A stretch of DNA of 48,437 nucleotides from an uncultured Pelagibacteraceae bacterium (GCA_902594395.1 CACJLZ010000005.1:1-48437), one strand, 5' to 3'; numbered from the stretch's first letter, positions 10,642 to 21,412 are shown. Notes: generated from the letters alone by a model not told the origin. Translations and numbers: made by a program.

Positions 10642-12015
10642 ATGGTTTTAATTAAAAAAATCAAAGATAAAAAAGTCAATTTTGAATTTAATAAAGAGTA
10701 TATAAAAGTAGTCACTGATAAAATTTCAAATAATGATGCAACTTTTATCACAAATTCTTTTAAAGAAATGCACCCTGCTGATGCAGCTGATATCATAGAA
10801 CACTTAGAACAAAATGATAGAGAAAATTTAATTAAACTTAATAATTTCAAAATAGATCCTGAAGTTTTTGTTGAGTTAAATGAGTCAGTTCAAACTGAAA
10901 TTATAAAATATCTTTCCTCTGATGCGATAGTAAGAATATTGAAAAACTTGGAGTCTGACGATGCTATAGCTATTCTTGAAAATGTAGATGAAAAAAATAA
11001 AAATTCTATTTTAAGTTTACTACCACCTAAAGATCGTTTTGCTTTGTTGGAAGGTCTTAGTTATCCTGAGGATAGTGCGGCTAGAATAATGCAGAGAGAA
11101 TTTATTGCAATACCTAGTAACTGGTCTGTTGGTCAAACTATTGATTATTTAAGAGAAAATAAAGATTTACCAGAACAATTTTTAGAAATTTATATTGTCG
11201 ATGAAAATTTTAAACCTATTGGTGCTGTACCATCATCCAAAGTTCTAAGAACACCAAGGGAAACAAAAATGTCATCAATTATGGACGACTCTATTTTTTT
11301 AGTTCCTGTAGATATGGATCGAGAAGAAGTTGGTAACTCATTTGAAAATTATAATTTAAATTCAGCATGTGTTATTGATAAGAATAATAAATTAGTTGGA
11401 ATGATCACGTCAGATGATGTTCTTACAGTTTTAAAAGAAGAGGCAGAAGAAGATGCATTAAGATTAGCCGGTGTAGGTGATGAGGAAATTACAGATGGAG
11501 TAATAACGAAAACTAAAAGAAGATTTAATTGGTTGTTATTAAATCTTTTCACGGCATTTTTAGCCACATATTGTATTAGTTTATTTGGAGCAACTATTGA
11601 ACAAATGGTTGTTCTAGCTTTTTTGATGCCAATAGTTGCATCAATGGGTGGCAATGCTGGAATGCAAACATTAGCTGTAACAGTTAGAACTCTTGCCACT
11701 AATGATTTAACAAAAAATAATTTTAATCAGAATATTTTTAAAGAATTTAATATTGGAATTTTAAATGGAATTATTTTTGCAATTATAAGTTCTTTTATTG
11801 TTCAGTTATGGTTTCAGGACATTATACTCTCTTTAATAATTTCAATTTCAATGATTTTGACAATGATCGTTGCAGGTTTATTTGGGATATTGGTACCTGT
11901 TACATTAAAAAAGATGAATATAGATCCAGCTATAGCATCAAGTGTTTTTGTAACAACTATAACTGATGTTATTGGGTTTGTATCATTCCTAGGTGTTGGA
12001 GCTTACTTTTTGTAA
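10642..12015 (+). CDS. mgtE: Magnesium transporter MgtE
   Basis: MgtE N domain (HPADAADIIEHL), CBS region, LMPIVASMGGNAGMQTLAVTVR and C-terminal TM domain. Confidence 0.95.
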   Translation: MVLIKKIKDKKVNFEFNKEYIKVVTDKISNNDATFITNSFKEMHPADAADIIEHLEQNDRENLIKLNNFKIDPEVFVELNESVQTEIIKYLSSDAIVRILKNLESDDAIAILENVDEKNKNSILSLLPPKDRFALLEGLSYPEDSAARIMQREFIAIPSNWSVGQTIDYLRENKDLPEQFLEIYIVDENFKPIGAVPSSKVLRTPRETKMSSIMDDSIFLVPVDMDREEVGNSFENYNLNSACVIDKNNKLVGMITSDDVLTVLKEEAEEDALRLAGVGDEEITDGVITKTKRRFNWLLLNLFTAFLATYCISLFGATIEQMVVLAFLMPIVASMGGNAGMQTLAVTVRTLATNDLTKNNFNQNIFKEFNIGILNGIIFAIISSFIVQLWFQDIILSLIISISMILTMIVAGLFGILVPVTLKKMNIDPAIASSVFVTTITDVIGFVSFLGVGAYFL

Positions 12016-12018
12016 ATA

Positions 12019-12831
12019 TCAAAAGTTATCTATCAATCTTATATTATTAATATAATAAGCAATAAAAATTTTTGTATCTTTAATCTTATTAGTTAATTTT
12101 AGATTTTTTGTATTTCGCAACTCAAGATAATCTATCTTAATATCAAATTTTTTTATTAACTCATTTTTTTTCGTTGATATTAAATTCTTTAAATCTTTTT
12201 TTTTAAATAATTCTTTTTTAAAAATAATAAGATTTCTTGCTACTTGACCTGCCTTCTTTAAATTCTTTTTAGTTAAAAGAATATTTCTGGATGATAAAGC
12301 TAATTTATTTTTAGCTCTTATTGTTTTACAAGAAATAATTTTAGATTTGAAATTTTTTTCAATATATCTTTTTACTAACAATAGTTGTTGAAAATCTTTT
12401 TCTCCCATGAATATTTTTGAGGGATTTATTATTTGTGTGAAACGGGTCATTACGTTAATCACACCCTCAAAATGACCTTTTCTATATTTAGCACATAGTA
12501 TTTTATCTTGTTTTTTAAGTTTAATTTTTACTTTATTTGCAAACTTGTAGACATCTTTAATTTTAGGCAAATATACAAAATCAACTTTTAGCCTTTTTAA
12601 AATTCTTAAATCTTTTTTTATATTCCTAGGATATCTTTTGTAGTCCTTTTTGTTGTTAAATTGTTTAGGATTTACAAATATACTTACAATGGTCTTATTG
12701 GATAGTTTTAATGATTTTTTTATTAATGATATGTGACCATCATGAAGACTACCCATAGTAGGTACAAATCCAATATTTGTTTTGCCAAATAATGCCTCAT
12801 TTAAATCAATATTGTTTAATAAAATTTTCAT
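12019..12831 (-). CDS. panC: Pantothenate synthetase; start set to the internal ATG giving MKILLNNIDLNEALF (ORF opens to 12861)
   Basis: IGFVPTMGSLHDGHISLIKKS, VSIFVNPKQFN, FMGEKDFQQLLLVKR, LALSSRNILL. Confidence 0.93.
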   Translation of the reverse strand: MKILLNNIDLNEALFGKTNIGFVPTMGSLHDGHISLIKKSLKLSNKTIVSIFVNPKQFNNKKDYKRYPRNIKKDLRILKRLKVDFVYLPKIKDVYKFANKVKIKLKKQDKILCAKYRKGHFEGVINVMTRFTQIINPSKIFMGEKDFQQLLLVKRYIEKNFKSKIISCKTIRAKNKLALSSRNILLTKKNLKKAGQVARNLIIFKKELFKKKDLKNLISTKKNELIKKFDIKIDYLELRNTKNLKLTNKIKDTKIFIAYYINNIRLIDNF

Positions 12832-12865
12832 TTGTATAAAACATTTTAATAAGTAAAACATTTAA

Positions 12866-13681
12866 ATGATTAAACAAGCAATTATTCCATTAGCTGGGTT
12901 AGGGACAAGGTTATTACCTTTAACTAGTATATTTGCTAAAGAACTACTTCCCATTAATGGCAAACCAGGTATTGAATATATTTTGGATGAGTGTGCAAAT
13001 GCTGGTATAAAAAAAATAATCTTTATAATTTCAAAAAAGAAGCAAATGATTAAAGATTACTTTTACAAAGATAGTTTCTACAAAAAGATAATAAAAAAGA
13101 AAAAAGATCCTAGAGTTATTAATGAGTATAAAAAAATTTTGAAATACAAAAAGATGATTAAATTTGTTTACCAAAATGAACCTTTGGGAACAGGTGATGC
13201 TGTATTAAAGACAAAAAGATATATTACTGATGATTTTTTTCTTATGTTATTACCCGATGATCTAATAATTAAAAAAAATTGTTCTAAGTCGATGATTAAT
13301 ATACACAATCGTTATAGATCATCTGTAATGGCAAGTATTAATGTTCCAAAAAAAACTGTGTCTAGATGGGGAATTTACAAGTTAGGAAAAAAATTAGACA
13401 AAAAAAATTATGTTATCAAAGATGTTATTGAAAAACCTTCAATCTCTAAAGCACCATCAAATAAAGCTGTGATAGGAAGATATATTCTTCCAAAAAAAAT
13501 ATTTTCTAGGTTGATTAATCAAAAACCAGGTAAAGGTGGCGAAATTCATATTACTGATGCAATACAATCATTAATACAAAGTAATGAAAAATTCATCGCC
13601 CATAACTTTACTGGGAAATATTTGGATTGTGGAAGTATGGATGGCTATATCAAATCAACATTAGAAATCGCAAAATCATGA
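12866..13681 (+). CDS. galU: UTP--glucose-1-phosphate uridylyltransferase
   Basis: MIKQAIIPLAGLGTRLLPLTSIFAKELLPINGKPGIEYILDE. Confidence 0.93.
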   Translation: MIKQAIIPLAGLGTRLLPLTSIFAKELLPINGKPGIEYILDECANAGIKKIIFIISKKKQMIKDYFYKDSFYKKIIKKKKDPRVINEYKKILKYKKMIKFVYQNEPLGTGDAVLKTKRYITDDFFLMLLPDDLIIKKNCSKSMINIHNRYRSSVMASINVPKKTVSRWGIYKLGKKLDKKNYVIKDVIEKPSISKAPSNKAVIGRYILPKKIFSRLINQKPGKGGEIHITDAIQSLIQSNEKFIAHNFTGKYLDCGSMDGYIKSTLEIAKS

Positions 13682-14979
13682 AACTTTGTATGATAGGAAC
13701 AGGTTACGTAGGCTTGGTTAGCGGTGTATGCTTTGCTGATCTAGGAAATAATGTGATTTGTGTTGATAAAGATAAAAAAAAAATAGATTTACTTTCTAGA
13801 GGAAAAATTCCTATTTACGAACCTGGACTTACTGAATTAGTGAATAAAAATTATAAAAATAAAAGATTAAAATTTTCATCAGATTTAAGAAAATCAATAA
13901 AAGACTCTGATATAATTTTTATTTGTGTTGGAACACCAACAAAAAAGGGAGGTAGTAGCGCAGATTTAAGTCAAATTTTTCAAGTGGCAAAAGAGATAAG
14001 TTTATCAATTAATAAATTTAAGATAATAGTCACTAAGTCAACGGTACCTGTGACAACCGGTGATGATATTGAAAAAATTTTACTAAAAAAAAAGAGTAAT
14101 AAGAATAAATTTTCTGTTGCATCAAATCCAGAATTTTTAAGAGAAGGTGAAGCTATCCGAGATTTTATTTTTCCTGATAGAATAGTTGTTGGATCTAATG
14201 ATAAAAAGTCAAACCGAACAATGAATAATTTATATGCACCTTTAATTTCTAAAGGAGCTCAATATATTCATACATCAAGAAGAGCTGCAGAATTAATCAA
14301 ATATGCATCCAATGCTTTTTTGGCTACGAAAATTACATTCATTAATGAAATCTCTAATTTGTGTGAAAAAACTGGTATAAATGTAGAAGATATTTCAATT
14401 GGAATGGGTCTAGATAAAAGAATAGGGAGTCGTTTTTTAAGAGCAGGACCTGCTTATGGTGGATCATGTTTTCCAAAAGATACTAAAGCTATAATTTCTA
14501 CTGCAGACAAGTTTAAGATAAATCTTTCTGTAATAAAATCAGTTATAAAATCAAATGAAAATAGATCTAATTTTTTACTTAATAAAGTTTATAAAATTTT
14601 GAATAACAAAATTAAGAATAAAAAAATAACTTTCTTAGGTGTCACATTTAAGGCTAATACAGACGATATGAGAGACTCTTCTAGTTTAAAAATGATACCA
14701 GCATTGACAAAAAAAGGTGCTAAAATAAATTATTTTGATCCGACAGGTCTTAAAAAAGAGCTTTCAAAGATCAAAAATGTTTTTTATATTGATAATATTA
14801 AAGAATCTGTACAGGGTTCAGACCTTGTGATTATTCATACGGAATGGAATGATTTTAAATCAATCAATTTTAAGAGTCTAGTAAGAGGTAAAAAATTTAT
14901 TATTTATGATATGAGAAACATATATTCTCCAGTGAAAATTAAAAATCAAGGTTTTAAATATTATAGTATTGGGAGATAA
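13678..14979 (+). CDS. ugd: UDP-glucose 6-dehydrogenase; start at the ATGA overlap with galU
   Basis: MKLCMIGTGYVGLVSGVCFADLGNNVICVDKD; GPAYGGSCFPKDTKA; GVTFKANTDDMRDSSS. Confidence 0.95.
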   Translation: MKLCMIGTGYVGLVSGVCFADLGNNVICVDKDKKKIDLLSRGKIPIYEPGLTELVNKNYKNKRLKFSSDLRKSIKDSDIIFICVGTPTKKGGSSADLSQIFQVAKEISLSINKFKIIVTKSTVPVTTGDDIEKILLKKKSNKNKFSVASNPEFLREGEAIRDFIFPDRIVVGSNDKKSNRTMNNLYAPLISKGAQYIHTSRRAAELIKYASNAFLATKITFINEISNLCEKTGINVEDISIGMGLDKRIGSRFLRAGPAYGGSCFPKDTKAIISTADKFKINLSVIKSVIKSNENRSNFLLNKVYKILNNKIKNKKITFLGVTFKANTDDMRDSSSLKMIPALTKKGAKINYFDPTGLKKELSKIKNVFYIDNIKESVQGSDLVIIHTEWNDFKSINFKSLVRGKKFIIYDMRNIYSPVKIKNQGFKYYSIGR

Positions 14980-14982
14980 ATT

Positions 14983-15444
14983 TTAATTTAGCTCAAATAT
15001 AGCATCAACTTCAACAGCAACGCCCAAGGGAAGACTATTAACACTAACAGCTGCTCTTGTGTGCATTCCTGCATCTCCAAAAACAGATGCAATTAAATCA
15101 GATGCACCATTTATTACTTTAGGTTGATCCTGAAAATTATCAGTAGAATTAACAAAACCTGTTAGTTTAATACAAGACTTTATCTTCGTAAGATCATTGT
15201 CGCATGCTTTCATTATTTGAGAAATAATACTTAAAGCACATCTTTTTGCTGCATTATATCCAGTGTCGACATCTAAATCTTTTCCAACTTTTCCTTTTAT
15301 TAGTTCACCTTTTTCATTAATTGAAATTTGTCCTGAAACAAATAACATTTTTCCTGTTATTTTAGTTGCAACATAATTTCCAACCGGAGCTTTAGCGTCA
15401 GGAAGTTTTAACCCAAGTTTTTTTAAATTTTTTTGATAATTCAT
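14983..15444 (-). CDS. RidA (YjgF/YER057c/UK114) family protein
   Basis: GKMLFVSGQISINEKGELIKGKVG...GMHTRAAVSVNSLPLGVAVEVDAIFEL. Confidence 0.88.
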   Translation of the reverse strand: MNYQKNLKKLGLKLPDAKAPVGNYVATKITGKMLFVSGQISINEKGELIKGKVGKDLDVDTGYNAAKRCALSIISQIMKACDNDLTKIKSCIKLTGFVNSTDNFQDQPKVINGASDLIASVFGDAGMHTRAAVSVNSLPLGVAVEVDAIFELN

Positions 15445-18020
15445 TTCTTCTTTTTCTTTTTTTTTGTTTTATCGTATTGTTTTCTTTTCTCAATCAATAT
15501 TAATGCTTCTTCCATTGTGAGTTCTGTTGGATCTTTTTCCTCAGGTATTGTCGCATTTAGAGATTTATATTTGATATACGGTCCGTATTGTCCCTTCATA
15601 ATTCTAACTGGTTTCTTATCCTCAGGATGTTCACCCAAATCTTTGATCATAGAGGAAGACATTCTTCCTGGTTTAGCCTCAGCAATTAATGTTATCGCTC
15701 TATTTAAGCCAATAGAGAAAATTTCCTCAATATTTTCTATTCGAGCTGATTTGTTTTCACATTTTAGGTAAGGACCAAATCTTCCAGTGTTTAAAGTAAT
15801 TTCTTTTTGATTATCAGGATTTATTCCTAAAGATTTTGGTAGTGTGCATAAAAATTGTGCTTTTTCTAAATCTATACTCTCTAGTTCCAAACCCTTTGGA
15901 ATAGAGACATTTTTTAAAAGTTCATTTACATCCGATTTAAGTTTTTTTGTTTTCTTTTTTTTCTTTGGTGTTTTTTCAATTTCTATATCCTCAGGAACTT
16001 TTTCATATTGAAGATAAGGACCGAATCTTCCATTTTTGAGATAAATATCATTGCCATTCTCATGTTTCCCAATAAATTTAGGTTCAGCTAACTGTGCTTG
16101 TGCCGCTGCTTTGGCTTTAGACAAAGGTCTTGTAAATTTACATTCAGGGTAATTTGAACAACCAATAAACGCACCCCCTCTAAAGCTATTTTTTAAGCTT
16201 AGTGTCCCTGAATTACATAATTGACACTTTCTTACAATATTTCCTTTATCATCCTTATCGAAAACCAAATCTCCTAAACTATCATTTAATAAATCTAAGA
16301 CCTCTCTTGTTCTTTTTTCCTTTACTTTAGCCACATTATTATTGAAGTCTTTCCAGAACAGTTCCAGAACTTTTATCCAGCTTTCTTTACCAGTTGTAAT
16401 CTCATCTAATTGATCCTCTAAACCAGCAGTAAAGTTATAATCCACATATTTTGAAAATAATTTTTCAAGAAAAGCTGAAATAAGTTTTCCTCTATCTGTG
16501 GGGAAAAATCTCTTATTCAATATCTCTGCGTAACCTCTATTTGCTATTGTAGAAATTATACTTGCGTATGTAGATGGTCTTCCTATTCCTAATTCCTCTA
16601 GTTTTTTTACTAAGCTAGCTTCAGAATATCTTGGAGGAGGTTGTGTAAAATGCTGTTCATCTATTAAGGACTCAATATTTACAAGTCCTTTAGAGACAGA
16701 GGGTAGAATGTTTTCATCATCATCCTTACCTTGATTATTATATATCTTTAAAAATCCATCAAATTTGAGAACTGATCCACTTGCTTTGCATACTGTATCA
16801 TTATTATTTGATGTAATCGTTATAGTATTTCTATCAAATTTAGCAGATTGCATTTGAGAAGATAAAGCTCTACTCCATATTAAATCATAAAGTTTATTTT
16901 GATCTGTGCTTAAATACTTTTTTACACTTTGAGGAGTTCTGATAACATCCGTTGGTCTTATCGCTTCATGTGCCTCTTGTGCATTTTTTGCCTTTTTGCC
17001 AGAGTAATTTAAAGCACTTTCAGGTAAATATTCATTGCCGATTTCTTTTTTGATATAATCTCTAAAAGCCACAACAGCATCTTTGGATAAATTAGTACCA
17101 TCTGTTCTCATATATGTTATCAAACCTATAGTTTCTCCTTCAATTTCGACTCCTTGGTAAAGCTTTTGAGCAATTTGCATAGTTCTTGATGCACCAAAAC
17201 CTAATCGACTTGAAGCTGTTTGTTGAAGAGTTGATGTAGTAAATGGTCCTGATGGATTACGATTTACCACTTTACTAGATATATCAGTAATATTAAATTT
17301 TTTTTGATTGATACTTGATATGGCCTTATTTATTTCATCTTTATTTCTAAAAGAGAATTTTTCAACCTTGTTGTTATCGAGTTGACTAATACTAGCTAGG
17401 ATATTTTGATTTTTTTCATCTTTAAATTTGACACTTAAAGTCCAAAATTCTTCTGGCTTAAAAGATTCAATTTCATGTTCTCTTTCAGTTATTAATTTTA
17501 AAGCTACTGATTGAACTCTACCCGCAGATTTAGAGCCTGGAAGTTTTGTCCATAATATTGGTGAAATATTAAAGCCAACCAAGTAATCTAAGGCTCTTCG
17601 AGCCATGTAAGCATCAACTAAAAGTGGTTCAATTTGTCTTGGATTTTCAATGCCATGGATTACTGCTTTTTTTGTAATTTCGTTAAAAACAACCCTTTCT
17701 ATTTCTTTATCTTTAAGAAGTTTTTTTTCATTTAGATACTCTTTTACATGCCAAGCTATTGCTTCTCCTTCACGATCAGGGTCAGTAGCTAATATAATTT
17801 TTGAAGAATCTTTTGCTGCATCAGTAATTTCTTTAAGATATTTTTTTGAAAAGCTATCAATTTCCCATTCCATTTTAAAATCTTGATCTGGATCAACTGA
17901 ACCATTTTTAGAAGGTAAATCTCTAATATGTCCATAACTAGCTAATACTTTATAATTATCACCTAAATATTTATTGATAGTTTTAGCTTTAGCCGGACTT
18001 TCTACAATGACCAGGTTCAT
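15441..18020 (-). CDS. topA: DNA topoisomerase I; ends in a poly-Lys tail
   Basis: MNLVIVESPAKAKTINKYLG; LATDPDREGEAIAWH; ITYMRTDGTNLSKDA; C-terminal Zn finger and repeat modules. Confidence 0.97.
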   Translation of the reverse strand: MNLVIVESPAKAKTINKYLGDNYKVLASYGHIRDLPSKNGSVDPDQDFKMEWEIDSFSKKYLKEITDAAKDSSKIILATDPDREGEAIAWHVKEYLNEKKLLKDKEIERVVFNEITKKAVIHGIENPRQIEPLLVDAYMARRALDYLVGFNISPILWTKLPGSKSAGRVQSVALKLITEREHEIESFKPEEFWTLSVKFKDEKNQNILASISQLDNNKVEKFSFRNKDEINKAISSINQKKFNITDISSKVVNRNPSGPFTTSTLQQTASSRLGFGASRTMQIAQKLYQGVEIEGETIGLITYMRTDGTNLSKDAVVAFRDYIKKEIGNEYLPESALNYSGKKAKNAQEAHEAIRPTDVIRTPQSVKKYLSTDQNKLYDLIWSRALSSQMQSAKFDRNTITITSNNNDTVCKASGSVLKFDGFLKIYNNQGKDDDENILPSVSKGLVNIESLIDEQHFTQPPPRYSEASLVKKLEELGIGRPSTYASIISTIANRGYAEILNKRFFPTDRGKLISAFLEKLFSKYVDYNFTAGLEDQLDEITTGKESWIKVLELFWKDFNNNVAKVKEKRTREVLDLLNDSLGDLVFDKDDKGNIVRKCQLCNSGTLSLKNSFRGGAFIGCSNYPECKFTRPLSKAKAAAQAQLAEPKFIGKHENGNDIYLKNGRFGPYLQYEKVPEDIEIEKTPKKKKKTKKLKSDVNELLKNVSIPKGLELESIDLEKAQFLCTLPKSLGINPDNQKEITLNTGRFGPYLKCENKSARIENIEEIFSIGLNRAITLIAEAKPGRMSSSMIKDLGEHPEDKKPVRIMKGQYGPYIKYKSLNATIPEEKDPTELTMEEALILIEKRKQYDKTKKKKKKK

Positions 18021-18056
18021 AAATGACAAACTACCTAAAAGAGTTAGATAGTCAAA

Positions 18057-18635
18057 TTAATAAATTTTTGTCTTAGTTTCTTCTTTATTTTTCAATCTTT
18101 TGATATTTTCTCGATGAGTAAAAAATATTAACACAAACATGATTATAAAAAAAAATATATCTTTAAATTGACCCGTGACTAGCAAATAAACAGGAATTGA
18201 TACAGAGGCAATTAATGAAGATAAAGATGAAAATTTTGTTATAGCAAAAATTACAAACCAGGATAAAGCAAAGATAATTCCAAAATAAATATTTATAGCA
18301 AATAGAATACCGACGTATGTTGCAACACCTTTCCCTCCTTTAAATTTAAGCCATATAGGAAATACATGACCTATAAATGTACATAATGATGCTAAATATA
18401 AAAAATCTGTGTAATAAATTTTAACAAATATTACAGGGATAACAGCTTTTAAAATATCAAGAGATAATGTGATGTAACCAACTGCCTTATTACCAGTTCT
18501 AAGTACATTTGTAGCTCCAATATTTCCAGATCCGATATCTCTTATATCTTTTTTCAAAAAAATTTTTGTTAGTATCAATCCAAATGGAATTGAACCCATC
18601 AAATATGAAATTATACCTATGATTAAAATATCCAT
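18057..18635 (-). CDS. plsY: Glycerol-3-phosphate acyltransferase PlsY
   Basis: YLMGSIPFGLILTK...DIRDIGSGNIGATNVLRTGNK...GHVFPIWLKFKGGKGVATYVG. Confidence 0.96.
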   Translation of the reverse strand: MDILIIGIISYLMGSIPFGLILTKIFLKKDIRDIGSGNIGATNVLRTGNKAVGYITLSLDILKAVIPVIFVKIYYTDFLYLASLCTFIGHVFPIWLKFKGGKGVATYVGILFAINIYFGIIFALSWFVIFAITKFSSLSSLIASVSIPVYLLVTGQFKDIFFFIIMFVLIFFTHRENIKRLKNKEETKTKIY

Positions 18636-18636
18636 A

Positions 18637-19923
18637 CTATAGCTTAAATAATTCTTTACCGTTTACAAATGTATTTGTGACTCTGCCTTGAAGTTTTTTA
18701 TCTTCGATAGATGTATTTTTTGATTTTGAGATAAGTTTATCTTTTTTTACAATCCATGGTTTATCTATATCTACTATACAAAGATCTGCATCATTACCAA
18801 TAGATAGGTTCCCTTTATTTATTTTTAATATTTTAGCAGGGTTTGATGTTAATGCTTTTATTATTGTCTCTAATTTGAGTGATCCGTTATGATATAATTC
18901 TAAACTTAGAGACAGCAAAGTTTCTATCCCTGAAGCACCAGTTGCTGCTTGTGCAAATGTTAATCTTTTCGACTCTTCATCTTCAGGTTTATGATCTGAA
19001 ACTATTACATCAATTAAATCATCCTTTAAACCTTGTACTAAAGCTAGTCTATCTTCTTCTCTTCTTAATGGTGGAGACAATTTCAAAAATGTTTTGAAAT
19101 CTCCTATGTCGTTTTCATTTAAAGATAAGTTATTAATCGAAACACCACATGTGAATTTTACTATTTCCTTTCTTGATTTAATTACCTCGACAGACTTTTG
19201 TGATGATAATTGAGAGATATGATATCTGCACTTAACCTTTTCCAGTAATGTTAAATCTCTCTCGATCAGAATACGCTCAGCGATTTCAGGTATACCAGAT
19301 AGACCTAATTTTGAAGCAATTATTCCAGAGTTAATCATACCATTTTTTGCTAGCTCATAATCTTCAGCGTGCTGCATTATTAAACTACCCAAATCTTTAG
19401 CAGAGTTCATTATTCTAGACATCAATCTTGGGTTTTGAATTGTTTTAACACCATCGGTGAATGCAATTATTCCTTTACCTTGTAACAAACCAAATTCAGT
19501 CATGTTTGTACCTTCAGTATTTTTTGTTAAAGAGGCACATGGAAAAATATTTATCTTTGATTTATCTCTTCCTCTTCTTTTTAGAAAATCGACTATAGAA
19601 ACGTTATCAATGATTGGATCTGTATTAGGCATTGTTACGACAGAAGTGACGCCACCTGAGAGTGCCGCGTTACTCAGAGTCCTGAAATTTTCTTTATACT
19701 CATAGCCCGGTTCACCAACAAAAACTCGCATATCGACTAATCCAGGGAAAATATACTTACCTTTTAAATCAATTGGTTTCTCTCTACTTGGTAAATTATT
19801 AATATTTACTTTTTTTCCTATGGCTTCAATTTTTCCATCTTCATTTATAATGAGACCTCCATTCTCATTCATAGAGTTATAAGGATCAATTATATTTGCG
19901 TTTATAAAATATTGTTTTTTCAT
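18637..19923 (-). CDS. pyrC: Dihydroorotase; likely start ATG at 19923 (TAATG junction with pyrB)
   Basis: GKYIFPGLVDMRVFVGEPGYEYKENFRTLSNAALSGGVTSVVTMPNTDP; SDHKPEDEESKRLTF. Metal-site HxH motif reads DMRVF, so it may be a PyrX/PyrC'-like divergent copy. Confidence 0.82.
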   Translation of the reverse strand: MKKQYFINANIIDPYNSMNENGGLIINEDGKIEAIGKKVNINNLPSREKPIDLKGKYIFPGLVDMRVFVGEPGYEYKENFRTLSNAALSGGVTSVVTMPNTDPIIDNVSIVDFLKRRGRDKSKINIFPCASLTKNTEGTNMTEFGLLQGKGIIAFTDGVKTIQNPRLMSRIMNSAKDLGSLIMQHAEDYELAKNGMINSGIIASKLGLSGIPEIAERILIERDLTLLEKVKCRYHISQLSSQKSVEVIKSRKEIVKFTCGVSINNLSLNENDIGDFKTFLKLSPPLRREEDRLALVQGLKDDLIDVIVSDHKPEDEESKRLTFAQAATGASGIETLLSLSLELYHNGSLKLETIIKALTSNPAKILKINKGNLSIGNDADLCIVDIDKPWIVKKDKLISKSKNTSIEDKKLQGRVTNTFVNGKELFKL

Positions 19924-20873
19924 TATGTACAAAATATTTTAAGACAAGCCATCCTTACCGCGACACCCAATTCAACTTGCTCTTTAATTACACTTTTGTT
20001 GATATCATCTGCTAGCATTGTATCTATTTCTATACCTCTGTTCATTGGACCAGGATGCATAATTAAGGCATCAGATTTAGCATGTTCTAATTTGTCAGGA
20101 GTTAATCCATAATATTCATAATATTCTCTATTGGATGAAAGATATGAACTTGTCATTCGCTCATTCTGTAATCTCAACATCATAACAATATCACAATCTT
20201 TCAACCCTTTTTTCATATCAGTAAAAGTATTAACACCAAATTTTTCAATTTCTTTTGGCATAAGATTTGTTGGAGCGATTATGTTCACTTCTGCTCCCAA
20301 CATACTAAGTAAGTAAATATTTGATCTAGCAACTCTTGAATGAAGAACATCTCCACAGATTGCAATTTTTAATCCTTGTATCTTTTTTTTACGAGTAATG
20401 ATTGTTAATGCATCTAATAAAGCTTGAGTAGGGTGCTCTCTTCTACCATCACCAGCATTAAGAACTGAGCAATTTACTTTTTGTGAAAGTAGATTACATG
20501 CCCCAGAGTCTTGATGTCTAATTACAATAATATCAGGATGCATTGCATTAAGTGTCATTGCTGTATCTATTAATGTTTCACCTTTTTTAATTGCAGAGTT
20601 ACTAATATTCATTGACATAACATCAGCCCCAAGTCTTTTTCCAGCTAGTTCAAAAGAGCTTTGAGTTCTAGTAGAAGGTTCAAAAAATAAATTAATTTGA
20701 GTTTTACCTCTTAAAACATCAACTTTTTTATTTTTACTTTGATTTACTTTTATAAATGAATTTGCTTCATCAAGTATTAAATTAATATCATTAATTGATA
20801 AATCTTGAATTCCTAACAGATGTTTTTGAGAAATTTTAATAGCTTGATTTGTTTTAATTGCCATTAAAACCAA
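19923..20873 (-). CDS. pyrB: Aspartate carbamoyltransferase catalytic subunit
   Basis: [63 protein letters not shown]. Confidence 0.96.
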   Translation of the reverse strand: MVLMAIKTNQAIKISQKHLLGIQDLSINDINLILDEANSFIKVNQSKNKKVDVLRGKTQINLFFEPSTRTQSSFELAGKRLGADVMSMNISNSAIKKGETLIDTAMTLNAMHPDIIVIRHQDSGACNLLSQKVNCSVLNAGDGRREHPTQALLDALTIITRKKKIQGLKIAICGDVLHSRVARSNIYLLSMLGAEVNIIAPTNLMPKEIEKFGVNTFTDMKKGLKDCDIVMMLRLQNERMTSSYLSSNREYYEYYGLTPDKLEHAKSDALIMHPGPMNRGIEIDTMLADDINKSVIKEQVELGVAVRMACLKIFCT

Positions 20874-20906
20874 CTCTATAACTATAAACCTCTATAATAG
20901 CAAGTA

Positions 20907-21362
20907 TTAATTATTCAAAAAATCTAAAGCTCCTTGTAATATAAAAGCAGCAGCGTTTTCATCTATCTTTTTTTCTCTTTTACTCACATTAATATCTAAT
21001 TGGCTAGATAGATTGAAAGCACCAACAGTTGAGAGTCTCTCATCCCAGAGACAAATTGGAATATCTAAGTTTTTTTCAATGTTTTCAGTTGTATCCTTTA
21101 CTGATTGAGCTGACCTACCTGACGATCCATCCATATTTAAAGGATTTCCAACGATGATTCCTTTTATATTATTTTCATTAATAATTAATCTTAGTTCATC
21201 AACAAGATCTTTAAGTGAATTCCTACTTATTGTCTTTAGCGGTGTGGCTATCAATTGTTTGTCATCACAGATTGACACACCAATTCTTTTAGATCCAAGG
21301 TCTAAACCTATCAATCTACACTTATCTGAGTGTTTTTTTTTAAATTCCTCTAAAGTGATCAT
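20907..21362 (-). CDS. ruvX: Putative pre-16S rRNA nuclease/Holliday junction resolvase YqgF (RuvX)
   Basis: RLIGLDLGSKRIGVSICDDKQLIATPLKTI; GIIVGNPLNMDGSSGRSAQSV; LWDERLSTVGA. Confidence 0.95.
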   Translation of the reverse strand: MITLEEFKKKHSDKCRLIGLDLGSKRIGVSICDDKQLIATPLKTISRNSLKDLVDELRLIINENNIKGIIVGNPLNMDGSSGRSAQSVKDTTENIEKNLDIPICLWDERLSTVGAFNLSSQLDINVSKREKKIDENAAAFILQGALDFLNN

Positions 21363-21412
21363 ATTGTATATTTTAAACTTAAGTGATACTTTGCCTCATA
21401 TTTAAATAGCAT

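Noticed and set aside
11349-11699. 116-aa minus-strand ORF within mgtE
   Set aside because: Shadow ORF; no domain or independent support
15433-15771. 112-aa plus-strand ORF starting MIIHFFFFFFFV
   Set aside because: Poly-Phe is simply the complement of the topA poly-Lys tail; antisense artefact
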